Positions 52,209-61,766 of a stretch of DNA of 64,000 bases are shown here, in pieces. The stretch's first letter is position 1. Each line of letters opens with the position of its first letter. Below the pieces are notes generated by a model. The model was given only the letters and a program-made list of their open reading frames with translations. It was not told where the DNA came from and searched no databases. Source of the stretch: Rhizobium sp. Leaf306 (lineage in GTDB: Bacteria > Pseudomonadota > Alphaproteobacteria > Rhizobiales > Rhizobiaceae). The stretch lies in the NCBI RefSeq assembly GCF_001423425.1, contig NZ_LMNX01000006.1, positions 64,390-128,389 of the forward strand. Reading direction: 5' to 3'. The position numbers were made by a program, and so were the translations under genes.

Positions 52209-53105
52209 GTGAACTGGATCACCAATTACGTCCGGCCGCGCATCAACTCCATGCTCGGCCGTCCCGATCGGGACGTTCCGGAAAATCTCTGGATCAAATG
52301 CCCGGAAACCGGGGAAATGGTCTTCCACAAGGATCTCGAAGAGAACAAGTGGGTCATCCCCGCCTCCGGCTTCCACATGAAGATGCCGGCCAAGGCGCGT
52401 CTGAGAGACATGTTCGACGACGGCGAGTTCGAATCGCTGGTGCAGCCGAAGGTCGCCCAGGATCCGCTCAAGTTTCGCGACTCCAAGAAATATGCTGACC
52501 GCTTGAAGGACAGCCGTATCAAGACCGATCAGGAGGACACTATCCTCGCCGGTCTCGGTTCCGTCCATGGCGTTAAACTCGTCGCCGTCGTGCACGAATT
52601 CAACTTCATCGGCGGTTCGCTCGGCATGGCGGCCGGCGAAGCGATCGTCAAGGCGGCCGAGCGTGCGCTGAAGGAAAAGTGCCCGCTGGTGATCTTCCCG
52701 GCTTCTGGCGGCGCCCGCATGCAGGAAGGCATCCTGTCGCTGATGCAGCTGCCCCGCACCACGGTTGCCGTCGACATGCTGAAGGAAGCAGGCCTTCCCT
52801 ATATTTGTGTGCTGACCAACCCGACCACCGGCGGCGTGACCGCTTCCTATGCCATGCTGGGTGATGTCCATATCGCCGAACCGGGCGCCGAGATCGGCTT
52901 TGCCGGCAAGCGCGTGATCGAACAGACCCTGCGCGAAAAGCTGCCGGAAGGCTTCCAGACCGCAGAATACCTGCTTGAGCATGGCATGGTAGATATGGTC
53001 GTCAAGCGCCACGATATCCCGGCAACGCTGGCGCGGATCCTGAAGATGCTGATGAGACAGCCTGATCAGGAATTCCTTCCCGCCCCTGTCGCCGTCAGCG
53101 CCTGA
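52209..53105 (+). CDS. accD: Acetyl-CoA carboxylase carboxyltransferase subunit beta
   Basis: Carboxyltransferase half of ACC, first step of fatty acid synthesis. 298 residues from GTG 52209 (CGGAG upstream). Crotonase-like core with GSLGMAAGEAIVKAAE, FPASGGARMQEG and TNPTTGGVTASYAMLGD. The N-terminal zinc ribbon is degraded: of the four E. coli Cys ligands only the first remains (IKCPETGEM, then VIPASGFHM). Confidence 0.95.
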   Translation: MNWITNYVRPRINSMLGRPDRDVPENLWIKCPETGEMVFHKDLEENKWVIPASGFHMKMPAKARLRDMFDDGEFESLVQPKVAQDPLKFRDSKKYADRLKDSRIKTDQEDTILAGLGSVHGVKLVAVVHEFNFIGGSLGMAAGEAIVKAAERALKEKCPLVIFPASGGARMQEGILSLMQLPRTTVAVDMLKEAGLPYICVLTNPTTGGVTASYAMLGDVHIAEPGAEIGFAGKRVIEQTLREKLPEGFQTAEYLLEHGMVDMVVKRHDIPATLARILKMLMRQPDQEFLPAPVAVSA

Positions 53106-53147
53106 ACACCGGTTCTGACCTAACGTGATCGGAGCCGGAGCTTCGGG

Positions 53148-54500
53148 ATGACGACGATGAACCAGCCCGTGGCAAGTGCGGCCGAGCAGGAAATCGAGCG
53201 GCTGATGACCCTTCACCCGAAGGGTTTCGATCTGTCGCTCGAGCGCATTACCCGCCTCCTTGAGATGCTCGGCAATCCACATCTGAAACTGCCGCCGGTC
53301 ATTCATGTGGCCGGCACCAACGGCAAGGGGTCCTGCACCGCCTTTTGCCGCGCGCTTCTCGAAGCGGGTGGCTATGCCGTGCACGTCCACACATCGCCGC
53401 ATCTGGTGCGCTGGCACGAACGCTTTCGCATCGGCGTGAAGGGCGGCCGGGGCCAGCTTGTCGACGATGCCCTGCTGGCGGATGCGCTGCGCCGCGTCGG
53501 CGATGCCAATGCCGGCCAGATGATCACCGTGTTCGAGATCCTGACAGCGGCAACCTTCCTGATCTTTTCCGAGCAGCCCGCCGATGCCGTAGTGCTGGAA
53601 GTGGGCTTAGGCGGTCGCTTCGATGCGACCAACGTCATCACCGACCCCGCCGTCTCGGTGATCATGCCGATCGCGCTCGATCACCAAGCTTATCTGGGCG
53701 ACAAGGTCGAACTGATCGCAGCGGAAAAAGCCGGCATCATGAAGCGCCGTCGCCCGGTCGTGGTCGGCGCCCAGGAATTCGACGCGGCCCGCGAGGTTCT
53801 GGTTGCGACTGCCGAACGGCTGGGCTGTCCGCTCTCCATCTATGGCCAGGATTTCTCAGCTCACGAGGAATTCGGCCGGCTAATCTACCAGGACGAAGAC
53901 GGCCTGCAGGACCTGCCGCTGCCGCGTCTTCCCGGTCGCCACCAGTTCGCCAACGCCGCTGCTGCCATCCGCGCCGTTAAGGCCGCCGGTTTCACGGTAA
54001 CGGATGCGACGATGGAAAAGGCAATGGGCATGGTCGAATGGCCGGCCCGCCTGCAAAAGCTGGTCGAAGGCAAACTGCTCGAATTCGCGCCCCCGGGTTC
54101 GGAAATCTGGCTTGACGGCGGGCACAACCCGGCCGGAGGCGAAGTGATTGCCGAAGCCATGGCCGCCTTCGAGGAACGCCAGCCCCGGCCGCTCTACCTC
54201 GTCACCGGCATGATCAATACAAAGGATCCCGTCGGCTATTTCCGGGCCTTTGCGGATCTCGGCGAACACGTCTTTACCGTCCGCATCCGCGATAGCGAGG
54301 CAGGCCTCGATCCGGTCGTGCTGGCCAATGCGGCGTTCGATGCTGGTCTGGTGGCCGAGCCCGCGGGTTCCACCATCGAAGCCTTGCAGGAAATCACCCG
54401 CCGCCAGCTGCCCGGCAGTCCCCCACCCCGTATCCTGATCGGCGGCTCGCTCTATTTCGCCGGCAATGTGCTGGCCGACAATGGCACGCCACCGGTCTGA
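53148..54500 (+). CDS. folC: Folylpolyglutamate synthase / dihydrofolate synthase
   Basis: Adds glutamate to dihydropteroate and folates. 450 residues; Mur-ligase ATP loop GTNGKGS (56-62), HTSPHLVRWHERFRI, and LDGGHNPAGG in the C-terminal domain. CGGAG lies 7 bp before ATG 53148. Last gene of the trp-acc-fol run, followed by a terminator. Confidence 0.95.
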   Translation: MTTMNQPVASAAEQEIERLMTLHPKGFDLSLERITRLLEMLGNPHLKLPPVIHVAGTNGKGSCTAFCRALLEAGGYAVHVHTSPHLVRWHERFRIGVKGGRGQLVDDALLADALRRVGDANAGQMITVFEILTAATFLIFSEQPADAVVLEVGLGGRFDATNVITDPAVSVIMPIALDHQAYLGDKVELIAAEKAGIMKRRRPVVVGAQEFDAAREVLVATAERLGCPLSIYGQDFSAHEEFGRLIYQDEDGLQDLPLPRLPGRHQFANAAAAIRAVKAAGFTVTDATMEKAMGMVEWPARLQKLVEGKLLEFAPPGSEIWLDGGHNPAGGEVIAEAMAAFEERQPRPLYLVTGMINTKDPVGYFRAFADLGEHVFTVRIRDSEAGLDPVVLANAAFDAGLVAEPAGSTIEALQEITRRQLPGSPPPRILIGGSLYFAGNVLADNGTPPV

Positions 54501-54532
54501 TAACGGACAGGATCTATCAACAGCAGATAACA

Positions 54533-54564
54533 AAAAACCCGGCTGATCGCTCAGCCGGGTTTTT
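54533..54564. terminator. Bidirectional rho-independent terminator (folC / trxA)
   Basis: AAAAACCCGGCTGA - TCGC - TCAGCCGGGTTTTT, 14-bp perfect stem between convergent genes. Confidence 0.95.
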
Positions 54565-54580
54565 GGATTCACGTGAAACA
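54565..54580. other. parS site abutting the folC-trxA terminator
   Basis: GGATTCACGTGAAACA, 14 of 16; begins on the base after the terminator T-run and ends 5 bp before the trxA stop codon. Contains GANTC (GATTC 54566-54570). Confidence 0.8.
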
Positions 54581-54585
54581 GACGC

Positions 54586-54906
54586 TTAAGCGGCGCTGGA
54601 GATCCAGGCTGCGAGAGCCGTCTTCGGCGCAGCGCCAACCTTGATGTCGGCCACTTCGCCGCCCTTGAACATGGCGAGGGTCGGGATCGAGCGCACGCCG
54701 AACTGGGCAGCCAGTTCCGGGTTCTCGTCGATGTTCAGCTTGACGACTTTCACCTTGCCAGCGAGTTCCGTCGAAATTTCTTCAAGGCTCGGAGCGATCA
54801 TCTTGCAGGGGCCGCACCATTCGGCCCAGAAATCGACGACGACCGGCTCTACGGCGTCCAGAACTTCAGCCTGAAAATTGTTTGTATCGACTTTCACGGT
54901 AGCCAT
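54586..54906 (-). CDS. trxA: Thioredoxin
   Basis: Cytosolic disulfide reductase. 106 residues from ATG 54906 (AAGGAGAGCCCA upstream); active site WCGPC at 30-34, cis-Pro region RSIPTLAMF. Downstream of addA by 69 bp on the same strand. Confidence 0.97.
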   Translation of the reverse strand: MATVKVDTNNFQAEVLDAVEPVVVDFWAEWCGPCKMIAPSLEEISTELAGKVKVVKLNIDENPELAAQFGVRSIPTLAMFKGGEVADIKVGAAPKTALAAWISSAA

Positions 54907-54975
54907 TGGGCTCTCCTTCGATTCTTGTTGACCCAGATGTGAGATCGGCACTCACTATTTTCAATGTCCGTCATG

Positions 54976-57900
54976 TCACTTTGTCTTAAGTTCTGCAAGC
55001 GAACGGGACATCAGCTCCACACCCAGCGGGATTACCTTTGCCGTCTCGGTGTAGACGAGCACGCAGTCGATCGCTTTGCCCGGATAAAGAGGCGTGAGGA
55101 TTTCGCGGTAGATGGAGAGCTGTGCCCTGTGGGTCAATGGCACGTCTTCCGCAGTGCCCGGCGGAAAGCGGTTGGTCTTGTAATCGAGGATGATGACGCG
55201 GTCTTCCATCTCGACCAGCCGGTCGATCCGGCCCGAGATCGCGTAGTCCTGGCCCTCCAGCGTCAGCGTTCCCATGATCGAGACCTCCGACTGGCTGCGC
55301 GCAGAAAATACCGGCGCGAGCTCGGGAAGGGACAGAACAGACATGACGCTCTCAACTAGCTTCTGTCGCTCAGCCGGCGGCCAGAAGCGGGCGGCGCGGT
55401 CGGCATAACGCCGGGCTGCACCCTCGCGTTCACCGTCCGGGAAGTCGGTCAGCATCTGCAGCATCCGATGCACGAGTTTGCCCTTTTGCAGCGCCAGGCT
55501 ACCGGTCGCCTTGTCGCCGAACAGCGGCGATGTGACGATCAGATCATCATCGTCGTCATCGATCATCGTGCCGGCACCAGACGGGCTAAGTGGCCTCGGC
55601 AGGATTTTTCGTGGGGGAAGCGGCCGGGAGAGGGCAGTGGGCAGGGTAGGGGCGAATGCCTCCCGTTCCGAGCCGCCTGCACCTGCGTGGTCCGCTTTGG
55701 CAGCAGCCTTGCCGGGCGCCTGGGGCAAACGCCAGGACAGGCCGTTCCACTCGCCCTCGGGTCCGGAGAATGTAGTCGGGCTGCAATGCTGACCGCTCGC
55801 CGACAAGGCACGTGCGATCATCGCCTGCCAGCTGTCAGGATTGTCGCGGCTGCCACGATAGCCGCAAATCACCAGATGATCGGCAGCGCGGGTCATACCC
55901 ACATAGAGAAGTCGCCGGTACTCTTCTTCGGCAGATGTCTTCAACCGCTCGTCGTCCGCCGCCGTCAGCGGGTTGGACAAAGTCTTTCCCGCAAGCCAGG
56001 CCGGAACATCGCCATGGACGGTCTTCAGCAACCGGAATTTCGGGACATGCGACGGAATGAAGGATTTTGAGTTGCTGTCGACGAGGAACACGACCGGCGC
56101 TTCGAGGCCCTTGGAAGCATGTACGGTCATGATCCGCACCTCGTTGCGGCCACCATCCTGTTCGCGCTTCACCTCGGGGCTTTCCAGCTCCAGCGTGGAT
56201 ACGAAAGCCTGCAGGCCAGGCAGGCCGGATGTCTCGTGATCGAGCGCGAAGGTGAGCAATTCATCGAGAATATCGCCCGCCTCGGTGCCGAGCCGTCCGA
56301 GAAACTTCCGCCGTCCGCCATATTGTCCGAGAATACGGGCGTAGAGATCATGCGGGCTGAGCAGGCGCGACAGCGTCAGCAGATGCTGCAATCGCTCCGC
56401 TGCATCACGAAACCGCAGCGGCTGTTCCTCGGCAAGACGCTTCAGCTGCGCCCAGGCGCTGTCGTCTTCGGCTCTGAGCGCCGCAACCTCGAAGACATCC
56501 TCCTCGGACAGATCGAACAACGGGCTTTTGAGCAGCGCCGCCAGCGACAGGTCGTCCTGCGGCAGAAGCAGAAAGCGGCCAAGCGCCAGCAGATCCTGCA
56601 CCGCGATATGGCTCGTCAGCTTCAACCGGTCGGCGCCTGCTACGGGAATGTTGTCGCGACGTTTCAGCGCCCGCGTCAGCGCGTTAACGAAGGCGTCGCG
56701 CTTTCTCACGAGAACGAGAATGTCGCCAGGCTCGATCGGCCGTTCCACGCCCTTTTCGATGATCGTCTCGCGGCCGATCATCTCGCCGATCCGGGCGGCG
56801 ATGCGAGAGGCGAGAATGGCAGCCGGTGCCTTGTCCGGGGTCGAATCGAACGGCGCCGTCCAGTCGTCTTCCTGTTCGGAAACCTCCGGCGCCACCACGT
56901 CCCACAGATCGACCGCGCCGGGATGACCCATGCGGTTGGAACGGTGCTGCACCGGATCGCCGATCGCGGACAGGCCCTTGGCATTTTCCTCGATCGAGAA
57001 CACCTGATCGACGGCAGAAAGAATGTCGGCTGTCGACCGGAAGGACAGCGGCAGGCGGATCGCGTGGAACGGCTGGCCGCTGGCCGCAACCTGCCTCTGC
57101 GTCGCGCTGCGTTCCTCGGCAAATCGCTCGGGACGCGCGCCCTGGAACGAATAGATCGACTGTTTCTCGTCGCCGACGGCAAACATCGTCCGACGTGTAT
57201 CGCGCGCGCTGTTGCCGGAATAAAAGTCCTCCGCCAGCGACTTGATCACGGTCCACTGGATCGGGCTGGTATCCTGCGCCTCGTCGACCAGGATGTGATC
57301 GATCCCCTGGTCGAGCTTGTAATGCACCCAAGCGCCGACGCCGTCGCGCGTCAGAAGATCTGCGGTCCGGGCGATCAAATCCTCAAAATCGAGCAGGCTG
57401 CGGCCCCTTTTCAGGTCCTCGTAGTCGTCGGTGAGACGTGCGGCAAGTGTCAGCGCCGCCTTGGTGGCCGCAAACAGCCGGAACAGCCGCAACCGGTTCC
57501 GGCAGCTCAGAACATGCTCCCGCGCCGCATCGATCGCGTTGGCAAGCTCCGGTGCGATCTTGGTCATGGCGCTGGCGATCAGGCTGCGATCCGCCTTCAC
57601 CGTTCCCTTGGCGGTCAGGAAGATGGAATCGAGATAAGCGGCGCGCTTGAAGACATCCGTCTCCTTGGCGACCAGGCGCAAACCATAAGCCACCTCATGC
57701 ACGGTCGAGCCGCCCTTCTGATCGGCAAGCGACAGATAGAGATCGAGCGTGATGCCGGAAAGCTGGGGCAGCGGCCAATAGGTAGCGGCAATGCTGTCTT
57801 CGCTATCGGCAGGATCGAGCCCTAAGACCCGCTTCAGTTCCGGGCCGATGCCGCCGTTCTTTTCCGCCTGCGCGGTGAACTTGCGGATCGCGGTTCGTCT

Positions 57901-58566
57901 GGCAACGATATCGGAGAGCAGCGTCTCCAGCCCGAACTCGTCGCCGAGATCGAGCACGTGGGCAAAGGCTTCCGCCAGATCCGGATCGTCCTCGGCGGAT
58001 GTGGCCGTCAGCAACGACCGCCGCGCTTCGGAGAGGAGGGCGGTGGCGGCGCGGTCATCGAGCACCGAAAAATGGCCGGCCACATTGGCCTCCAGCGGAA
58101 ACTGGTGCAGCAGAGCTTCGCAGAAGGCGTGGATCGTCTGGATCTTGAGACCACCCGGCGTTTCCAGCGCCTTCGCAAACAGCCGCCGCGCCTCGGCAAT
58201 CTTCAGGGAATCCGGCTCATGACCTTCGATAGCCGCGATCCGCGCGCGCAACTCCTCGTCGGAAAGAACCGTCCATTCCGACAATCGCTGAAACACACGG
58301 TTCGACATTTCTGACGCTGCGGCCTTGGTATAGGTGAGGCAGAGGATGGCGGAGGGACGGCATCCGGCAAGTAGAAGCCGGATCACCCGCTGGGTCAGCA
58401 CATGCGTCTTGCCGGAGCCGGCATTGGCCGACACCCAGGCGGAACTGGCCGGGTCCGAGGCACGCGATTGCTGAACCGTCGTCCAGTCGATCCAATGAAG
58501 CGGGTCGTCTCCATCCGGCAGGTCCGAAGCCGGGTTATCCGGAAGGTCGGTGAAAAGATCACTCAT
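54976..58566 (-). CDS. addA: Double-strand break repair helicase AddA
   Basis: UvrD-type helicase/nuclease, partner of AddB, resects ends to Chi-like sites. 1196 residues from ATG 58566, which overlaps addB by 8 bp and has GGAGAGG upstream. Walker A NAGSGKT (48-54), LVDEAQDTSPIQW, GDEKQSIYSFQGARPE, and the C-terminal nuclease core IILDYKTNRFP. Confidence 0.95.
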   Translation of the reverse strand: MSDLFTDLPDNPASDLPDGDDPLHWIDWTTVQQSRASDPASSAWVSANAGSGKTHVLTQRVIRLLLAGCRPSAILCLTYTKAAASEMSNRVFQRLSEWTVLSDEELRARIAAIEGHEPDSLKIAEARRLFAKALETPGGLKIQTIHAFCEALLHQFPLEANVAGHFSVLDDRAATALLSEARRSLLTATSAEDDPDLAEAFAHVLDLGDEFGLETLLSDIVARRTAIRKFTAQAEKNGGIGPELKRVLGLDPADSEDSIAATYWPLPQLSGITLDLYLSLADQKGGSTVHEVAYGLRLVAKETDVFKRAAYLDSIFLTAKGTVKADRSLIASAMTKIAPELANAIDAAREHVLSCRNRLRLFRLFAATKAALTLAARLTDDYEDLKRGRSLLDFEDLIARTADLLTRDGVGAWVHYKLDQGIDHILVDEAQDTSPIQWTVIKSLAEDFYSGNSARDTRRTMFAVGDEKQSIYSFQGARPERFAEERSATQRQVAASGQPFHAIRLPLSFRSTADILSAVDQVFSIEENAKGLSAIGDPVQHRSNRMGHPGAVDLWDVVAPEVSEQEDDWTAPFDSTPDKAPAAILASRIAARIGEMIGRETIIEKGVERPIEPGDILVLVRKRDAFVNALTRALKRRDNIPVAGADRLKLTSHIAVQDLLALGRFLLLPQDDLSLAALLKSPLFDLSEEDVFEVAALRAEDDSAWAQLKRLAEEQPLRFRDAAERLQHLLTLSRLLSPHDLYARILGQYGGRRKFLGRLGTEAGDILDELLTFALDHETSGLPGLQAFVSTLELESPEVKREQDGGRNEVRIMTVHASKGLEAPVVFLVDSNSKSFIPSHVPKFRLLKTVHGDVPAWLAGKTLSNPLTAADDERLKTSAEEEYRRLLYVGMTRAADHLVICGYRGSRDNPDSWQAMIARALSASGQHCSPTTFSGPEGEWNGLSWRLPQAPGKAAAKADHAGAGGSEREAFAPTLPTALSRPLPPRKILPRPLSPSGAGTMIDDDDDDLIVTSPLFGDKATGSLALQKGKLVHRMLQMLTDFPDGEREGAARRYADRAARFWPPAERQKLVESVMSVLSLPELAPVFSARSQSEVSIMGTLTLEGQDYAISGRIDRLVEMEDRVIILDYKTNRFPPGTAEDVPLTHRAQLSIYREILTPLYPGKAIDCVLVYTETAKVIPLGVELMSRSLAELKTK

Positions 58567-61500
58567 CGGCGTCTGCCTCTCCATCGTCATCGGCGGTCGA
58601 CCACTCGGCAACGCGGGCGAGGTGATCGTATTCGCCGCCGAAATCGCCCTGGGCAAACGGCACCAGCCGCGAGGCGAACCCCGCATCGCCCTGACGCAGC
58701 TTGATGACGAACTTGGTCAACTGGTCGATCGATTCCTGCGCCAGATCGATCGCCGATTTCGGCTGGCGTTTGGCATTCGCGGTTGCGCCCTCATTGTTGA
58801 TCCGGTCTTCCTTGAACCGGTCGCCGGGTCGAAGCCGGACATAAAGAAGATCGCCGGGCCGCTGGATGCCCATCGTCTTGAAGGCGCCTGCCTGCAGCGC
58901 CGCTGCCTCCAAGGCAAGTTGCGGATCGAGCAGCGACCTCGCCTGCAATATTGAGGGGTTGAGGCCGGTCTTATAGTCAATGATATCGGCCTCGCCGGAG
59001 CGCTTGATGTCGATCCGGTCGGCAATGCCGGTAACGCGAATGCCAGCGCTCTCGACGTCGAAACCGGCACCGGCTTCCGTCACGCTGCTGCGCACTTCCG
59101 GTGCGCGCCGTTCTTCCCAGTCGAGAAAGGCCCGCGCCACCTCGACAAAGCGCGGCCGCCAGACCCGGTCTATATGCGGCGGGAGCTGTTCGGCGTCGAA
59201 CAGCTCCCGCGTGATGCGCTGCATTGCTTCACGTGAAACCGGTGTGCCGGGCTTGTGTCCTTCGCGCGTATAGTGATCGATGATGGCGTGGTAGAGCGTG
59301 CCGCGCTGTGCCGCACCCGGATCTTCGTTGAACGGCGCCAGCGGATCGAGTTTGAGGATACGCCGTGCATAGATCGAATAGGGGTCGCGACGCAGCCGTC
59401 CGACTTCGCTGAACGAATATTTGACCGGCTGCAGCTCCGCCGGCGGTTTGGGGGCAGGGCGCCTGGCCTGCTGCTGGTTGTCGCCACGATCGATCAGTGA
59501 TGCCCAATGCAGGATATCCTTGCCGCGCGCCTTCAATTCGTCGGCAAAACTTTTGCCGCCCAGCGCCAGCAGTCTCTGCAGCCAGCGGGAGGCGACCGTC
59601 GGTGTCGATCCCTGTCGTGTGGAGCGGGAAAAGATCAGGTTGCGGGTGCCGCAGGCCATTTCGAAATCGTGCGCCAGCTGGCCGATGCGACGTTCGGGCG
59701 GTTCCAGCCCCATATCGGTCTTCATCGAGCGCGACAGGAACGGATTGTTGACCGTCTGTCCCGGCCAGGAGCCTTCGTTGAGACCGCCGAGGATCATTGT
59801 ATCGACGCTCTGCAGCCGCGCTTCCAGCGTGCCGAAGATGAACACCCGCGGATGCGCCAGCGACCGCGGCTTTACCGCTTCGCCTGTCGTCAGCGCCATG
59901 ACGATGTCGATCCACTGCGGTCCGTCGGCCTCGATCTGGCCTTCCGTCTCGATGACTTCGCCGAGCAGGCCCGAGAGACGTTCGCCCGGCTCTCCGGACC
60001 AGAGTACCGAGAGATCACCGCGCTCGTCGATGCAAAGGGCTTCGAGCGCACGCCCGGTGCGCGTCGCCCAATCGGACAGCGTCAGTCTTGCCGTCAACCC
60101 GCGTCCATCGGGACGGCGGCGGATAAACGCGCTGACCAGCGGTTCCACCGCCGCCGATATCCGCTTTGCGATATCCTTTGCCTGAGCAACCGCACCTTCA
60201 GGCAACGAGCTGCGCCAATGCGGCATGTGGCGATCTTCAAGGATTGCGGTCAGCTGTGCATCGAGAAGCGGCTCGAGAGCGGCGATATCCATGTCGCCGA
60301 CGCCACCGCGCAGCGCCAGCACTTCCAGCGCATCGATCGCGGCGCGCAATTCGGCAGGCGGAAGGCCAAGCCGTATCAGTGGGTGTTTCAACAGGCCGAC
60401 GATCGCCACCGGATCGCCTGGCCGAAGCGTCGCTTCCAGCAGAAGCTGGGTCAACGTGCCCTGCGGCGTGCCCGAAAGCGCCGAACCGGCCGAATCATCG
60501 GCGAGGATGCCGAAACGGGCAAGCTCTGCGGTGACGCGGCGGCCAAGCGCGCGGTCGGGCGTGATTAGCGCCGCCTGGGCCTCGCCACCGTTGCGTCCGG
60601 GTTTCTCCAGCGCCAGCCGTAAGGCGATGGCAATCGCCACCGCTTCCTCGCGCTCGTTGGCAGCTTCGATCAGCGAAACATCGGCAAAGGCCGCGCGCAG
60701 CCTTTCAGGGTCGGCCTCCTGGCGCCATGTACTCCAGCGATCGGTCGCCTTGGCGGGCACCAGCGCCTGCGAGATCGCCTCGGCGCGAAAGGCAAGATCA
60801 GCCTCTGTCTCGCCGATGACAGTGACATCCTCGCGCGTGGCACCGATCTTCTTCAACAGGCGGGACAAACCGAATTGCGGATGGCTGCGGCTCGAAGGGT
60901 CGGGCTTGCCGTCGAAGGTTTCCTCGCCCACCATGTCCCACTGGTCCTGCGGCATCGTCATGTCGAGGCCCGGCAGGACGACAGTACCTTCGGCAAGCCT
61001 GGAGATCGCTGCGATCAGCTCGGCCGCTGCCGGCACCGACCCGGTGGAGCCGGCAACGATCACGGGGCCTTTGTGCTCCCGCTCGGTAATCCGTCGCGCT
61101 TCGCCGCGCAGGATCGAAGCGCGATGCTTTGCCGGCGAAGAGCGTTTCAGCTCTTCAAGCCGCGTCGGCCAGAAGCCGCTGGCGATCTTCAGAAATTCGG
61201 CGGTCAGCTGCCACCACAGCGCATGTTCGCCGGTCTGGAGATTGTCGAGATCCTTCCAGTCGCGTTCCTCGGTTTCGATCGCATCAATCAGTTCCGCCAG
61301 CGCACGGGCAAGCCAGATCGCATCCGCAGGACTTGCGGGCGCGACAAGCGGCGATTCCGAATGCACATCCAGCACGATCTTCGGCAACTGGTTGCGCCAG
61401 GCTAGGATCAGCCGGCCGAGTTCGAGCAGTCGCGCCGTGCCGCCGATCGGCAGGGCCAGATCCATTTCCTCGGGCGCCACGAGATCGAAAAACCCCTGAT

Positions 61501-61762
61501 CGTCGTCGGTTTCGCCAAGCGGCCGGATGACCGGCAGGATCGCGGCGCGACCGCCGAGAAGATCGACGAATTCCGAGCGCAGCACGCGGGCCGAACGTCG
61601 GGTCGGCACGAAAATGGTGACATCGGCCAGCGAGAGCGGATTGTCCGGGTTATAGCGAAACGTCTCGTTCAGCCGACCGTCGCAGAGTGCTGCGGCTAGC
61701 GTCTTCAGGAAAGGCGCACCTGACGGGATGGAGAAGAGGCGGTTCGGCGATGCATCCGACAT
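58559..61762 (-). CDS. addB: Double-strand break repair protein AddB
   Basis: Second subunit of AddAB. 1067 residues from ATG 61762, four bases after the murU-like stop. An inactivated-helicase-like N-terminal region (FVPTRRSARVLRSEFVDLLGG) and a C-terminal nuclease with DIIDYKTGLNP. It lacks the Fe-S cysteines of Firmicute AddB, as I can see no matching cysteine set. It contains a parS-like site coding for VSREA. Confidence 0.94.
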   Translation of the reverse strand: MSDASPNRLFSIPSGAPFLKTLAAALCDGRLNETFRYNPDNPLSLADVTIFVPTRRSARVLRSEFVDLLGGRAAILPVIRPLGETDDDQGFFDLVAPEEMDLALPIGGTARLLELGRLILAWRNQLPKIVLDVHSESPLVAPASPADAIWLARALAELIDAIETEERDWKDLDNLQTGEHALWWQLTAEFLKIASGFWPTRLEELKRSSPAKHRASILRGEARRITEREHKGPVIVAGSTGSVPAAAELIAAISRLAEGTVVLPGLDMTMPQDQWDMVGEETFDGKPDPSSRSHPQFGLSRLLKKIGATREDVTVIGETEADLAFRAEAISQALVPAKATDRWSTWRQEADPERLRAAFADVSLIEAANEREEAVAIAIALRLALEKPGRNGGEAQAALITPDRALGRRVTAELARFGILADDSAGSALSGTPQGTLTQLLLEATLRPGDPVAIVGLLKHPLIRLGLPPAELRAAIDALEVLALRGGVGDMDIAALEPLLDAQLTAILEDRHMPHWRSSLPEGAVAQAKDIAKRISAAVEPLVSAFIRRRPDGRGLTARLTLSDWATRTGRALEALCIDERGDLSVLWSGEPGERLSGLLGEVIETEGQIEADGPQWIDIVMALTTGEAVKPRSLAHPRVFIFGTLEARLQSVDTMILGGLNEGSWPGQTVNNPFLSRSMKTDMGLEPPERRIGQLAHDFEMACGTRNLIFSRSTRQGSTPTVASRWLQRLLALGGKSFADELKARGKDILHWASLIDRGDNQQQARRPAPKPPAELQPVKYSFSEVGRLRRDPYSIYARRILKLDPLAPFNEDPGAAQRGTLYHAIIDHYTREGHKPGTPVSREAMQRITRELFDAEQLPPHIDRVWRPRFVEVARAFLDWEERRAPEVRSSVTEAGAGFDVESAGIRVTGIADRIDIKRSGEADIIDYKTGLNPSILQARSLLDPQLALEAAALQAGAFKTMGIQRPGDLLYVRLRPGDRFKEDRINNEGATANAKRQPKSAIDLAQESIDQLTKFVIKLRQGDAGFASRLVPFAQGDFGGEYDHLARVAEWSTADDDGEADADE
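59225..59240. other. parS site in addB
   Basis: TGCTTCACGTGAAACC, 14 of 16 with intact CACGTG, within addB. Confidence 0.6.
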
Positions 61763-61766
61763 CGGA

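Noticed and set aside
56119..57825. 568-codon frame opposite addA
   Set aside because: Shadow of the AddA helicase coding sequence.
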